The notes beneath the pieces were generated by a model. The model made no database searches. It was not told where the DNA came from and saw only the letters and a program-made list of their open reading frames with translations. The position numbers and the translations under genes were made by a program. Shown piece by piece: positions 7,874-15,739 of a stretch of DNA of 64,000 nucleotides (position 1 is the first letter of the stretch; every line of letters begins with the position of its first letter). The stretch lies in contig JADJQW010000002.1 in assembly GCA_016712535.1 (NCBI GenBank), forward strand, positions 1,116,001 to 1,180,000, given 5' to 3'. The stretch is from Flavobacteriales bacterium. Its GTDB lineage: Bacteria > Bacteroidota > Bacteroidia > Flavobacteriales_F > PHOS-HE28.

Positions 7874-10087
7874 ATGCTTCGCGCGCTCCTTGTCGGTGCG
7901 GCCCTTGCCGCGTGCATGGTGGCCCATGCACAGACCCCGCGTGTCGCCCAGGCGGAATGGTTCATCGGCAATGATCCCGGTGAAGGGCTGGGCACCGCCA
8001 TGCAAGTGACCGATGGCCAATGGGACCAGGCTTTGGAACAGGTCATCGGCACAGTATTCAATGCCGCGCTCGGCGACCAGGTGATCAGCGTGCGTGTGAA
8101 AGGCGCGAACGGTTACTGGAGCAATGTGTTCCGCGCAGCGCTGCACGTGAACGCACCGATCACCGCGCGACAGGTCCTGGTGCAGCAAGGCGAATACTTC
8201 TGGGACAACGATCCCGGGCTGGGCAGTGGCACCGTGTTACTGGCCTTCGATGGCGACTTCAACGATGCGTTGGAACAGGCCATCGCGTCGGACAATGCCA
8301 TCACCCCCGGTGCGCATCGCCTCTTCGTGCGGCTGAAAGGAGCGGACAACGGATGGAGCGCCCTCTTCACACAAGTCGTGCACGTGAACACGGCGAACCC
8401 GACACGCGACATCCGCGTGCAACAGGGCGAGTTCTTCTTCGACAGCGACCCCGGCGAAGGGAACGGCACACCACTGCTGGCCTTCGATGGTGATTGGAAC
8501 GCAGCGTTGGAAAGCGGTATCGCCAGTGTCGCGTCACCTGCGGTCGGCGATCACCTGCTCTACGTGCGCGTGAGAGCGGCCGATGGGCCGTGGAGCAACG
8601 CGTACAAGACCGTGCTGCACGTATCGCCGAACATTCCGGTGCGCGCTGTGGCCGTGCAGGCCGCGGAGTACTTCTGGGGCACCGATCCCGGTGAAGGCGC
8701 GGGCCTTCCGATGCTCGCCTTCGATGGTGACTTCGACAGCGCGCTCGAACAAGCGGACATCACTTCCAATGGTGCCACGCTCGGTGACAACGTGCTCGGC
8801 GTGCGCGTGCGCGGCGCGGACAACAACTGGAGCGCCACCTACCGCAGCATCGTCCATGTGGGTCCCGCGCTCACCCTGAGCGATGTGCATGTGCAGCAGG
8901 GCGAGTTCTTCTTCGACAGCGACCCCGGAGAAGGCAACGGCACCGTGCTCACCGCCTTCAACGGCGCATGGGACGAGGCACTGGAGCAGGGTCTGGCCGA
9001 TGGTCCTTCGCCCGCAGTGGGCGATCACCTGCTCTACGTGCGCATGCGCGGCGCCGATGGGCAGTGGAGCAATGAATACAAGACCGTGCTTCATGTGAGC
9101 GCCGCCCTGGCCGCACGACCGGTCGCGGTGCAAAGCGGCGAGTACTATTGGGATACGGATCCGGGCGCAGGCAATGGGCTGCCGCTGTACGCCGAGGACG
9201 GTGCCTTCGATGAGGCGCTGGAAACGGCGATGCGCGGCATCACGGACGAGTTGGCCGCCGGCCCGCACCTGCTCGGCGTGCGCATGCTCGGCAGCGACGG
9301 GGGCTGGAGCGCACCCTTCCGGCAAGTCGTTCACGTAACGGCACCGGTCGCGCAGAACCTGCCCATCGCGCTCAGCGCCTTCCTGCAAGGACCGATGACG
9401 AGTTCCACAACGATGAGCGATGCGCTCCGAACCAACGGACTGATCCCGCTGACCGAGCCCTTCACCGCCCTGGGCTACGGCCATGTGGGCAGCGGTGGGG
9501 AAACGATCGATCCCATGGTCCTCACCCTGCTCTACGGTCAAGTCGTGGACTGGGTATTCGTGGAGCTGCGCGAGAAGGATGATCCTTCCGTTGTCATCCA
9601 GACCCGATGCGGGCTGCTCAAGCACAATGGATCCATCGTCAGCACGAACGGGGCCTCGGACATCACCTTCAGCACGGTACCCGGTGACTATCATATCGCC
9701 CTGAAACACCGGAACCACCTGGGGGTGATGACGGCTGCTCCGGTGGCGTTCGGACCGGGCGGTGCCTCACTGGACCTCCGTGCGGCAAGCACCCGCACCT
9801 ACGGCACCAACGCACGCGCTGCGGCCTTCGGGCGGGCGCCCTTGTGGGCCGGGGATGTGAACGCTGATGAGGTATTGAAATACACCGGCTCGGGCAATGA
9901 TCGCGACCCCATACTCGTGGCCATCGGTGGCACCACGCCCAATAACACCATTTCCGGCTACCGCGGCGAAGACGTCAACATGGACGGGGTGGTGAAATAC
10001 ACAGGCGCGAACAACGACCGCGATCCCATCCTGGTGAACATCGGGGGTACAACGCCGAACAATGTGCGCAATGCACAACTACCCTGA
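7874..10087 (+). CDS. Secreted protein with six DxDPG repeats and a duplicated Asp/Asn-rich C-terminal module
   Basis: The 737-residue protein has a signal peptide (MLRALLVGAALAACMVAHAQ). It then has six tandem repeats of about 80 residues, each with a QxxEYFWDTDPGxGxG-type opening, an FDGxxxxALE helix and a closing VRxxGxDxxWSxxxxxxxHV strand. A middle beta domain (about 495-650) includes LGYGHVGSGGE, WVFVELRE and ALKHRNHLGVMT. The C-terminus holds two copies of a module with DVNxDxVxKYTGxxNDRDPIL and IGGTTPNN, similar to calcium-binding dockerin or EF-hand-like loops. These features recur together in large Bacteroidota surface proteins. No classical T9SS sorting domain is seen, so the C-terminal module may itself be the anchor or signal. 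It is the last gene of the secreted block. Confidence 0.75.
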   Translation: MLRALLVGAALAACMVAHAQTPRVAQAEWFIGNDPGEGLGTAMQVTDGQWDQALEQVIGTVFNAALGDQVISVRVKGANGYWSNVFRAALHVNAPITARQVLVQQGEYFWDNDPGLGSGTVLLAFDGDFNDALEQAIASDNAITPGAHRLFVRLKGADNGWSALFTQVVHVNTANPTRDIRVQQGEFFFDSDPGEGNGTPLLAFDGDWNAALESGIASVASPAVGDHLLYVRVRAADGPWSNAYKTVLHVSPNIPVRAVAVQAAEYFWGTDPGEGAGLPMLAFDGDFDSALEQADITSNGATLGDNVLGVRVRGADNNWSATYRSIVHVGPALTLSDVHVQQGEFFFDSDPGEGNGTVLTAFNGAWDEALEQGLADGPSPAVGDHLLYVRMRGADGQWSNEYKTVLHVSAALAARPVAVQSGEYYWDTDPGAGNGLPLYAEDGAFDEALETAMRGITDELAAGPHLLGVRMLGSDGGWSAPFRQVVHVTAPVAQNLPIALSAFLQGPMTSSTTMSDALRTNGLIPLTEPFTALGYGHVGSGGETIDPMVLTLLYGQVVDWVFVELREKDDPSVVIQTRCGLLKHNGSIVSTNGASDITFSTVPGDYHIALKHRNHLGVMTAAPVAFGPGGASLDLRAASTRTYGTNARAAAFGRAPLWAGDVNADEVLKYTGSGNDRDPILVAIGGTTPNNTISGYRGEDVNMDGVVKYTGANNDRDPILVNIGGTTPNNVRNAQLP
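7943..9357 (+). repeat. Six coding tandem repeats of about 240 bp
   Basis: The repeats lie inside the gene at 7874. Repeats 3 (from about 8416) and 5 (from about 8888) are nearly identical at nucleotide level over their first 50 bases, while the other copies have diverged, which points to recent exchange between non-adjacent units. Confidence 0.75.
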
Positions 10088-10107
10088 GCCTGCGACACTG
10101 GCCGGAG

Positions 10108-10141
10108 CGGGCATGGCCGGATTCCGAATTGGCCGTGCCCG
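10108..10141 (+). terminator. Long GC-rich hairpin in a 304-nt intergenic gap
   Basis: CGGGCATGGCC (10108-10118) pairs with GGCCGTGCCCG (10131-10141), with one G-U pair and a 12-nt loop. No T tract follows, so it may be a factor-assisted or bidirectional terminator between the convergent genes ending at 10087 and 10392. The rest of 10088-10391 holds no supportable gene. Confidence 0.35.
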
Positions 10142-10391
10142 GGGGCACCCCGGAGGAACAGGCCGTGCAAGCCGTACACGACCAGTTCTGGCTGAGCTCC
10201 GCGCGCCGGGACCTCGATGGCCGCTGCAAGGTGAATTCTGATGGAGCGCTACCCCCGGGATCTACACGCTCATCGTTCATGAGGCGGACCGGATGGCGCA
10301 GCACCGATCGATCGTGGAATAGCACTGTTCGAATAGCGCTTCGTGCGGCCGAAGCCTTCGTCCACACGTTGTTCTGTTCGCCGGTAGAGCA

Positions 10392-12398
10392 TCATCGGCG
10401 AATGAAGTCAACCAACGCTCCTTCGGAGCATCGGCCGGCGAAATACATCGCCATCTCCCCCTTGCCCTTCGCTTGCACTTTGCCGCGGGGTGTGAAGGTG
10501 AGACCGATCTCGTTCTTCACCAGTGCATAGGTCGCCTCGCTGATGTTCACCTGCCCCACCTCGCCGCTGCTCTCCATCCGGCTGGCGGTGTTCACGGTAT
10601 CGCCCCATATGTCGTAGGCGAATTTCTTCACGCCCACGATGCCCGCCACCACCGGGCCTGTGTGGATTCCGATGCGGATCTCGAAGTAGGGCAGCCCCGC
10701 CGCGATCTTCCGGGCCTTGCCTTCGGCGATGAAGTCGCGCATCTCGAAGGCGGCTTGTATGACATCGATGGCGTGAGTCGTGTTCGGCGTGGGCAATCCA
10801 CCAGCGGCCATGTACGCATCGCCGATGGTCTTGATCTTCTCGATGCCGTGCTTCTCCGTGATCCGGTCGAAGGCGCTGAAGCACTCGTGGAGGTCCTTCA
10901 CCAGATCACGCGGGGAGAGCACCTCGCTCATGGCCGTGAAGCCTTTGAAGTCCGTGAAAAGCACCGTGACCTGGTCGAGATGAACGGCTTCTGCTTCGCC
11001 CTTCGCCTTCAGCTCCAAGGCGACTTCCTCCGGAAGGATGTTGAGCAAAAGCTCTTCGCTGCGCCGCTTCTCCTTGTTGATGCGGTTGCGCTGGAACAGG
11101 AAGGTGCCGGCCAGCGCAAGCATCAGCACGAAACCGCCGATGAACGCATTGCGCTGCATGTCCTTGCGCCTCATCTCTTCGGCGGCCAACGCATCCTTCT
11201 TCTCCTGCTCGGCGGTGAGCAGGGCTTCCTTCTTGTCGAACTCGTACTGGAACTTCTGGCTCATCATCGCCGCCGCGTTCTCATCGCTCTTGATGCTGTC
11301 GCGCAAGGCGATGTAGAGCTCATGCATCGCCAAGGCAGCGTGGTCGTTCCCGCGCGCCTTCTCCACCTTGAATAGCATCAATGCCGCATCCCTTCGCAGA
11401 TTCATATCACCGCTGGCATCGGCCATCCGAAGGGATCGTGCACCAGCGTCGTTGGCTTTCGTGAGATCGCCTAATGCCAAATGGGCGTCTGCCAATGCCG
11501 CCAGTGCCGCGGTCTCCATGGCCACATCACCGATCTCCTGCGCCAGGGCCAATTCCTCGAGGTTCAGTTCAAGCGCTTGCTTCGGTTGCCCCAGCTTCAG
11601 ATGCACATTGGCCATGTTGTGCATCGCGCTCGCTATCATGCCCGAATATCCGATGTCGCGCGCCAGCCCCATCGCGCGTTCATAGCCGCTGAGTGCTGTT
11701 GCCAGCTCACCTCGCGTTTCGTGGATGATGGCGATGTTGCCGACCACCTCACTGAGGATATCCTTCTGGCCGATGGCCTCGGCGATGACAAGCCGACGCT
11801 GGTAATATTCCAATGCGTTCTCCAGGTCGTCCTGCATGTGATAGAGCGCGCCGATGTTCCCCAGAAGGCGCGCCTCCATGGAACTGTCCTTCAGGGTCTC
11901 TGCGATAGGCAGGGCCCTGGTGAGGGCTGCGATGGCGCGCGCGAAATCACCCTTGTTGGCATTCGCGTTTCCCATGAGGTTCAACGCCGACATCAGGTGC
12001 TTGTCTTCCCCGGCCTCACTGAGGATCGCGATCGCACTGTCCACATATGCGATGGTGGCATCCGATTCACCCTTACGGAGAAAGCCCATCGCACGCAGCA
12101 GCTGGGAACGGCCGATGTGGACCGCGGTGCCCTTCTCGGCCGCCAATTCACGCATGCGCTGGGCGCAGATGATCAGGCTGTCAGGGTCCGTTCCACCGTA
12201 CTTCATCCTCGCAAAGGCCTCCATGGCAGTCATGCGATCCTCGACAGACATGGAGGTGTTCGACCACACTGACCAAAGTGAGTCGAGGTTATCCTGTGCA
12301 GTTGCACCCTGGATCGAAGTGATGACCATTGCCGCGCATAGCATGAACGACCGCGTTGGCGCGGAGAAGCTTCGCAAGCGCTGGCATGTCCAAGTCAT
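10392..12398 (-). CDS. TPR-transmembrane-class III adenylate cyclase
   Basis: The 668-residue protein has an N-terminal signal or anchor region and about seven TPR-like repeats (about 90-365). A charged coiled coil (384-415) is followed by one transmembrane helix (417-436), a linker (NILPEEVALELKAKG) and a class III cyclase domain (475-655). Metal-binding aspartates are D483 (LFTDFKGF) and D527 (KTIGDAYM). The base-selecting pair is K523 and D596 (YDIWGD), as in adenylate rather than guanylate cyclases, and the transition-state residues N603 and R607 (NTASRME) are present. It should convert ATP to cAMP inside the cell in response to a signal sensed by the periplasmic TPR array. It lies 43 nt downstream of a paralogue in the same orientation. 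Nucleotide specificity is inferred from residues only. Confidence 0.9.
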   Translation of the reverse strand: MTWTCQRLRSFSAPTRSFMLCAAMVITSIQGATAQDNLDSLWSVWSNTSMSVEDRMTAMEAFARMKYGGTDPDSLIICAQRMRELAAEKGTAVHIGRSQLLRAMGFLRKGESDATIAYVDSAIAILSEAGEDKHLMSALNLMGNANANKGDFARAIAALTRALPIAETLKDSSMEARLLGNIGALYHMQDDLENALEYYQRRLVIAEAIGQKDILSEVVGNIAIIHETRGELATALSGYERAMGLARDIGYSGMIASAMHNMANVHLKLGQPKQALELNLEELALAQEIGDVAMETAALAALADAHLALGDLTKANDAGARSLRMADASGDMNLRRDAALMLFKVEKARGNDHAALAMHELYIALRDSIKSDENAAAMMSQKFQYEFDKKEALLTAEQEKKDALAAEEMRRKDMQRNAFIGGFVLMLALAGTFLFQRNRINKEKRRSEELLLNILPEEVALELKAKGEAEAVHLDQVTVLFTDFKGFTAMSEVLSPRDLVKDLHECFSAFDRITEKHGIEKIKTIGDAYMAAGGLPTPNTTHAIDVIQAAFEMRDFIAEGKARKIAAGLPYFEIRIGIHTGPVVAGIVGVKKFAYDIWGDTVNTASRMESSGEVGQVNISEATYALVKNEIGLTFTPRGKVQAKGKGEMAMYFAGRCSEGALVDFIRR

Positions 12399-12441
12399 TG
12401 CAAGTGTTCAGCTGGCTGGGTTAGCGCATCAACCAGTCCAA

Positions 12442-14400
12442 TCAAATGTGCGAATCCATTCTGGATTCCACGAAGTACATCTCCATCTCTCCCTTGCCCT
12501 TCGCCTGCACTTTGCCGCGCGAGGTGAACATGAGTCCCGGCTCATTCTTCACCAGCGCATACGTCGCCTCGCTGATGTTCACCTGGCCCACTGCGCCAGA
12601 TGATTCCATTCGGCTCGCGGTGTTCACCGTATCCCCCCAGATGTCGTACTGGAATTTCTTCACGCCGACGATGCCTGCCACGACGGGGCCGGTGTGGATG
12701 CCGATGCGGATCTCGAAGTAGGGGAGGCCCGCCGCGACTTTTCGCGTCTTGCCCTCGGCGATGAAGTCGCGGATCTCGAGTGCGGCCTTCACGACATCCG
12801 GCGCGTGCGTGGTGTTGGGTGTGGGCAATCCACCCGCTGCCATGTAGGCATCGCCGATGGTCTTGATCTTCTCGATGCCGTGCTTCTGCATGATGCGATC
12901 GAAGGCCGAGAAGCATTCGTGGATGTCGCGCACAAGCTCCTTCGGGCTGAGCTGTTCGCTCATTGCCGTGAAGCCCTTGAAGTCGGTGAACAGCACGGTG
13001 ACATGATCGATCTGCTTGGCATCGGCCTCGCCCTTCGCCTTCAGCTCCAAGGCGACCTCCTCCGGAAGGATGTTGAGCAAAAGCTCTTCGCTGCGCCGCT
13101 TCTCCTTGTTGATGCGGTTACGCTGGAACAGGAAGGTGCCGGCCAGCGCAAGCATCAGCACGAAACCGCCGATGAACGCATTGCGCTGCATGTCCTTGCG
13201 CCTCATCTCTTCGGCGGCCAACGCATCCTTTTTCTCTTGCTCTGCGGCGAGCAGGGCTTCCTTCTTATCAAAATCGTACTGGAACCGCTGTTGCATCAGC
13301 TTGCCTTTGTTCTCTTCACTGGCCACGCTTTCGCGGCTTGCGACCATTGTCTCGTGCATCGCGAGCGCTTCACTGTAGTTGCCCAGCCGTTTGTGCACCA
13401 TGAAAAGTACTTCCGCAGCATCTCCCTTGTTCACCAGGAGCCCCGCGCCCATGGCCATTTTCATGGCCTCTTGGGCAAGCGGCAATGCCTTGGAATGTTC
13501 ATTCGCATCGATGTACGTCCAAGCCAATGAGATGAGCAGCTCGGATATGTGTTCGGGTGAATCCATTTCGCGCGCGAGGCCAAGGGATTCATGCAACCGG
13601 CTTCGGGCGCTCGCGTAAAGACCCTTCGCACTCTCGATGTCACCGATATTATGCAGGCAGTTGATGATCATTGCCTTGTAGCCGATCCCGCGGGCGATCT
13701 CCAAGCCACGACCATATTCAGCGAGCGCCAATGCCGTATCACCTGACTCGACGTGGATAAGGGCCATATTGTTGAGCACCTCGCAGAGGATGTCCTTCTG
13801 ACCGATCCGTTCGGCGATCACCAGCCGGGCCTTATAGTTCAACATGGCATTCGCGGTGTCGCCACCCAAGTAGTACATGATGCCCATGTTTCCTCGAATG
13901 CGTGCGATCAACGAAGAATCGCGCTCGGCCTCCACGATACGAAGTGCCTTGGACAGGCGGTCTATCGCATTTGCGAGATCACCCTTTTCCGAATAGACCT
14001 GCGCCACACTGTTGAGCACGGCGACCTGGTCCTTGAGCGCACCCTGCTTCACGAACAGTAGATAAGCGTGCTCCATGAACCGGATAGCCGTATCCGGTTC
14101 GCCTATCTGGTAGCGGAGCCTACCCATGGTGGACAATGCTCTACCCTCGCGTACCTGATCCTCAGCCGATCGGGAGAGCACCAGAAGTTCGCGCAACACG
14201 CTCAGCGCGGAATCGGGATCGCCGTTCTGGATCGCGCCAGTGACCTTGAGCAAACGCAAGCCTGCATCGAAACGGGAAGTGTCGTGAAACGACACGTCCT
14301 GCCACACAACACGGAGCGAGTCGATGTTGGCTCGGCTCAGGCATGGGTATTCCAGTTGTAAGAATGCATTGATCAGGAGACCGATGGTTCGAATGTTCAT
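12442..14400 (-). CDS. TPR-transmembrane-class III adenylate cyclase (paralogue)
   Basis: The 652-residue protein has the same layout as its downstream neighbour: TPR-like repeats (about 80-350), a coiled coil, a transmembrane helix (about 407-426) and a cyclase domain. D473 and D517 bind metal, K513 and D586 indicate ATP as substrate, and N593 and R597 complete the active site. The TPR regions of the two proteins have diverged clearly, while about 200 nt encoding the transmembrane segment and linker differ at only two positions. The pair is therefore a tandem duplication whose sensors evolved apart while the transducer was kept alike. The two genes are probably cotranscribed from upstream of 14400. 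Confidence 0.9.
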   Translation of the reverse strand: MNIRTIGLLINAFLQLEYPCLSRANIDSLRVVWQDVSFHDTSRFDAGLRLLKVTGAIQNGDPDSALSVLRELLVLSRSAEDQVREGRALSTMGRLRYQIGEPDTAIRFMEHAYLLFVKQGALKDQVAVLNSVAQVYSEKGDLANAIDRLSKALRIVEAERDSSLIARIRGNMGIMYYLGGDTANAMLNYKARLVIAERIGQKDILCEVLNNMALIHVESGDTALALAEYGRGLEIARGIGYKAMIINCLHNIGDIESAKGLYASARSRLHESLGLAREMDSPEHISELLISLAWTYIDANEHSKALPLAQEAMKMAMGAGLLVNKGDAAEVLFMVHKRLGNYSEALAMHETMVASRESVASEENKGKLMQQRFQYDFDKKEALLAAEQEKKDALAAEEMRRKDMQRNAFIGGFVLMLALAGTFLFQRNRINKEKRRSEELLLNILPEEVALELKAKGEADAKQIDHVTVLFTDFKGFTAMSEQLSPKELVRDIHECFSAFDRIMQKHGIEKIKTIGDAYMAAGGLPTPNTTHAPDVVKAALEIRDFIAEGKTRKVAAGLPYFEIRIGIHTGPVVAGIVGVKKFQYDIWGDTVNTASRMESSGAVGQVNISEATYALVKNEPGLMFTSRGKVQAKGKGEMEMYFVESRMDSHI

Positions 14401-14445
14401 TGTCGATCTATGATAGGAATGGATCGTCCGTGCGAGCTGACTAAA

Positions 14446-14691
14446 CTAGGTGTCCGACATGACTTCCAACCGCACCAATGTACCCCCATGCGGTTCACTC
14501 GCGACCACCAGCCTGCCGCCGATCCGTTCCGCACGCTCCTTCAGGTTGCGCAGGCCGCGCCCTTTGCGCATGGCGCTCGCCACCTTGAAACCCACGCCAT
14601 CATCCTTCACCTCCAAGCGGCTTCTGGTGCTGACGGCTCCTTCTTTCCCGGTTCCTGACCGAATTCCGGTGGCTTCGCGATGGAGTGCCAT
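14446..14691 (-). pseudogene. Remnant of a sensor histidine kinase (C-terminal ATPase part)
   Basis: The 81-residue frame contains LEVKDDGVGF (G1/N box type), GRGLRNLKERAERIGG (G2 box type) and a closing GGTLVRLEV strand. This is the usual C-terminus of NarL/LytS-like HATPase domains. The dimerisation domain, the N box and any sensor are missing; the N-terminal 25 residues are unrelated low-complexity sequence. It starts 117 nt from the divergent gldF gene and ends 45 nt before the cyclase gene. A kinase of 300-700 residues would be expected, so this is best read as a decayed fragment, possibly of a TPR-kinase paralogous to the neighbouring TPR-cyclases. Confidence 0.65.
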
Positions 14692-14789
14692 GGTTGTTCT
14701 TGCTGATCAAGTGCGCTGAACGTAGGCGCATGCCCTGAGCCGGACGGTCCTGGACAGGCAACGGCGCGCGCCGCCCGGATACCGCCCGC

Positions 14790-14797
14790 TATCTTGG
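14790..14797 (+). promoter_or_regulatory. Possible -7 box before gldF
   Basis: TATCTTGG is a near match to TAnnTTTG and ends 11 nt before the ATG at 14809. It supports that ATG over the one at 14794, which would overlap the box. No good TTG lies 25 nt upstream. Confidence 0.35.
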
Positions 14798-14808
14798 CCC
14801 GCGCTAGC

Positions 14809-15738
14809 ATGCTCGCGCTCATCCGCAAAGAGTTCCGGGGCTTCCTCGGGTCGCTCATCGGCCACATCGTCATCGCGGTCTTCCTGCTGCTCACGGGCCT
14901 TTTCCTGTGGGTCTTCCCCGGCAACCTGCTCGATAGCGGCTTCGCCGACCTCGGCCCGCTCTTCTTCATCGCGCCGTGGGTCTTCCTCTTCCTGGTGCCT
15001 GCCGTGACCATGCGAACCTTCAGTGAGGAACGGCGCACCGGCACCATCGAGGTGCTGCTCACCAAGCCGATCACCGAACTGCAGATCGTGCTGGCCAAGT
15101 ACATCGCGGCCGTGGCGCTCATCGCTCTCGCGCTGGCCCCTACGCTCGTTTATGTCTGGGCGGCCGATCGCCTGAGCACCTCCGTGACCGCCGTGCCGGC
15201 AAGCGCGGTGCAATGGCGCAGCAACCTGCACCTGGCCCTCACCGCCGTGAATGCGATCGCCTGCTTCATCTGGCTCTTCTGGCGCCGGCGCACAGCGGGT
15301 TGGGATGCGCGCGGCTTCGGGGTGCGCATGCTCGTGTTGCTTGCGTGGACCGTGCTCTTCGGCGCTGTGCTGCACTGGATGCTCTTCATCGGCGGCGTGG
15401 ATGCCGGTGCCACCTGGGGCGCATACATCGGCCTCTTCCTGCTGGCCGCCTGCTTCGCCAGCATCGGCGTGCTGGCCTCGGCCCTTACCGACAGCCAGAT
15501 CGTGGCCTTCCTCATCGCCGTCTTCCTCAGCTTCTTCCTCTACATGGGCTTCGACCTGATCGCCACCTTCGACCTGCTCGGCGGGCTCGAAGGGCCCATC
15601 AAGTCGATCGGCATCCAAGCGCACTACCAGAGCCTCGGCCGCGGCGTGCTCGACCTTGGTGATGTCCTCTACCACGTGGGAGTGATCGCGATCTTCCTAT
15701 TGCTCACGCGCGCTGCGCTTCAAAGCCGCACCTGGTAG
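14809..15738 (+). CDS. gldF: GldF, ABC transporter permease of gliding/T9SS machinery, with internal insertion
   Basis: The 309-residue membrane protein begins with MLALIRKEFRGFLGSLIG and contains FSEERRTGTIEVLLTKPI, the conserved ABC-2 permease motif, and ends with the AHYQSLGRGVLDLGDVLYH motif typical of GldF. GldF forms the membrane part of an ABC transporter with GldG (and GldA), needed for gliding in Flavobacterium. Most GldF proteins have about 240 residues. Here about 70 extra residues (roughly 117-190) lie between TLVYVWAADRL and GGVDAGATWGAYIGLF and include two more hydrophobic stretches around a basic WRRRTAGWDARG loop. The stop codon is one base before the gldG start. The identification is strong; the insertion's effect is unknown. 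Confidence 0.88.
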   Translation: MLALIRKEFRGFLGSLIGHIVIAVFLLLTGLFLWVFPGNLLDSGFADLGPLFFIAPWVFLFLVPAVTMRTFSEERRTGTIEVLLTKPITELQIVLAKYIAAVALIALALAPTLVYVWAADRLSTSVTAVPASAVQWRSNLHLALTAVNAIACFIWLFWRRRTAGWDARGFGVRMLVLLAWTVLFGAVLHWMLFIGGVDAGATWGAYIGLFLLAACFASIGVLASALTDSQIVAFLIAVFLSFFLYMGFDLIATFDLLGGLEGPIKSIGIQAHYQSLGRGVLDLGDVLYHVGVIAIFLLLTRAALQSRTW

Positions 15739-15739
15739 C

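Noticed and set aside
10088..10391. Short frames in the gap, such as one from 10129
   Set aside because: No conserved motif, no start signal and no domain; only a hairpin is supportable.
10392..14400. Guanylate cyclases
   Set aside because: The base-selecting positions are Lys and Asp, which fits ATP; guanylate cyclases have Glu and Cys or similar there.
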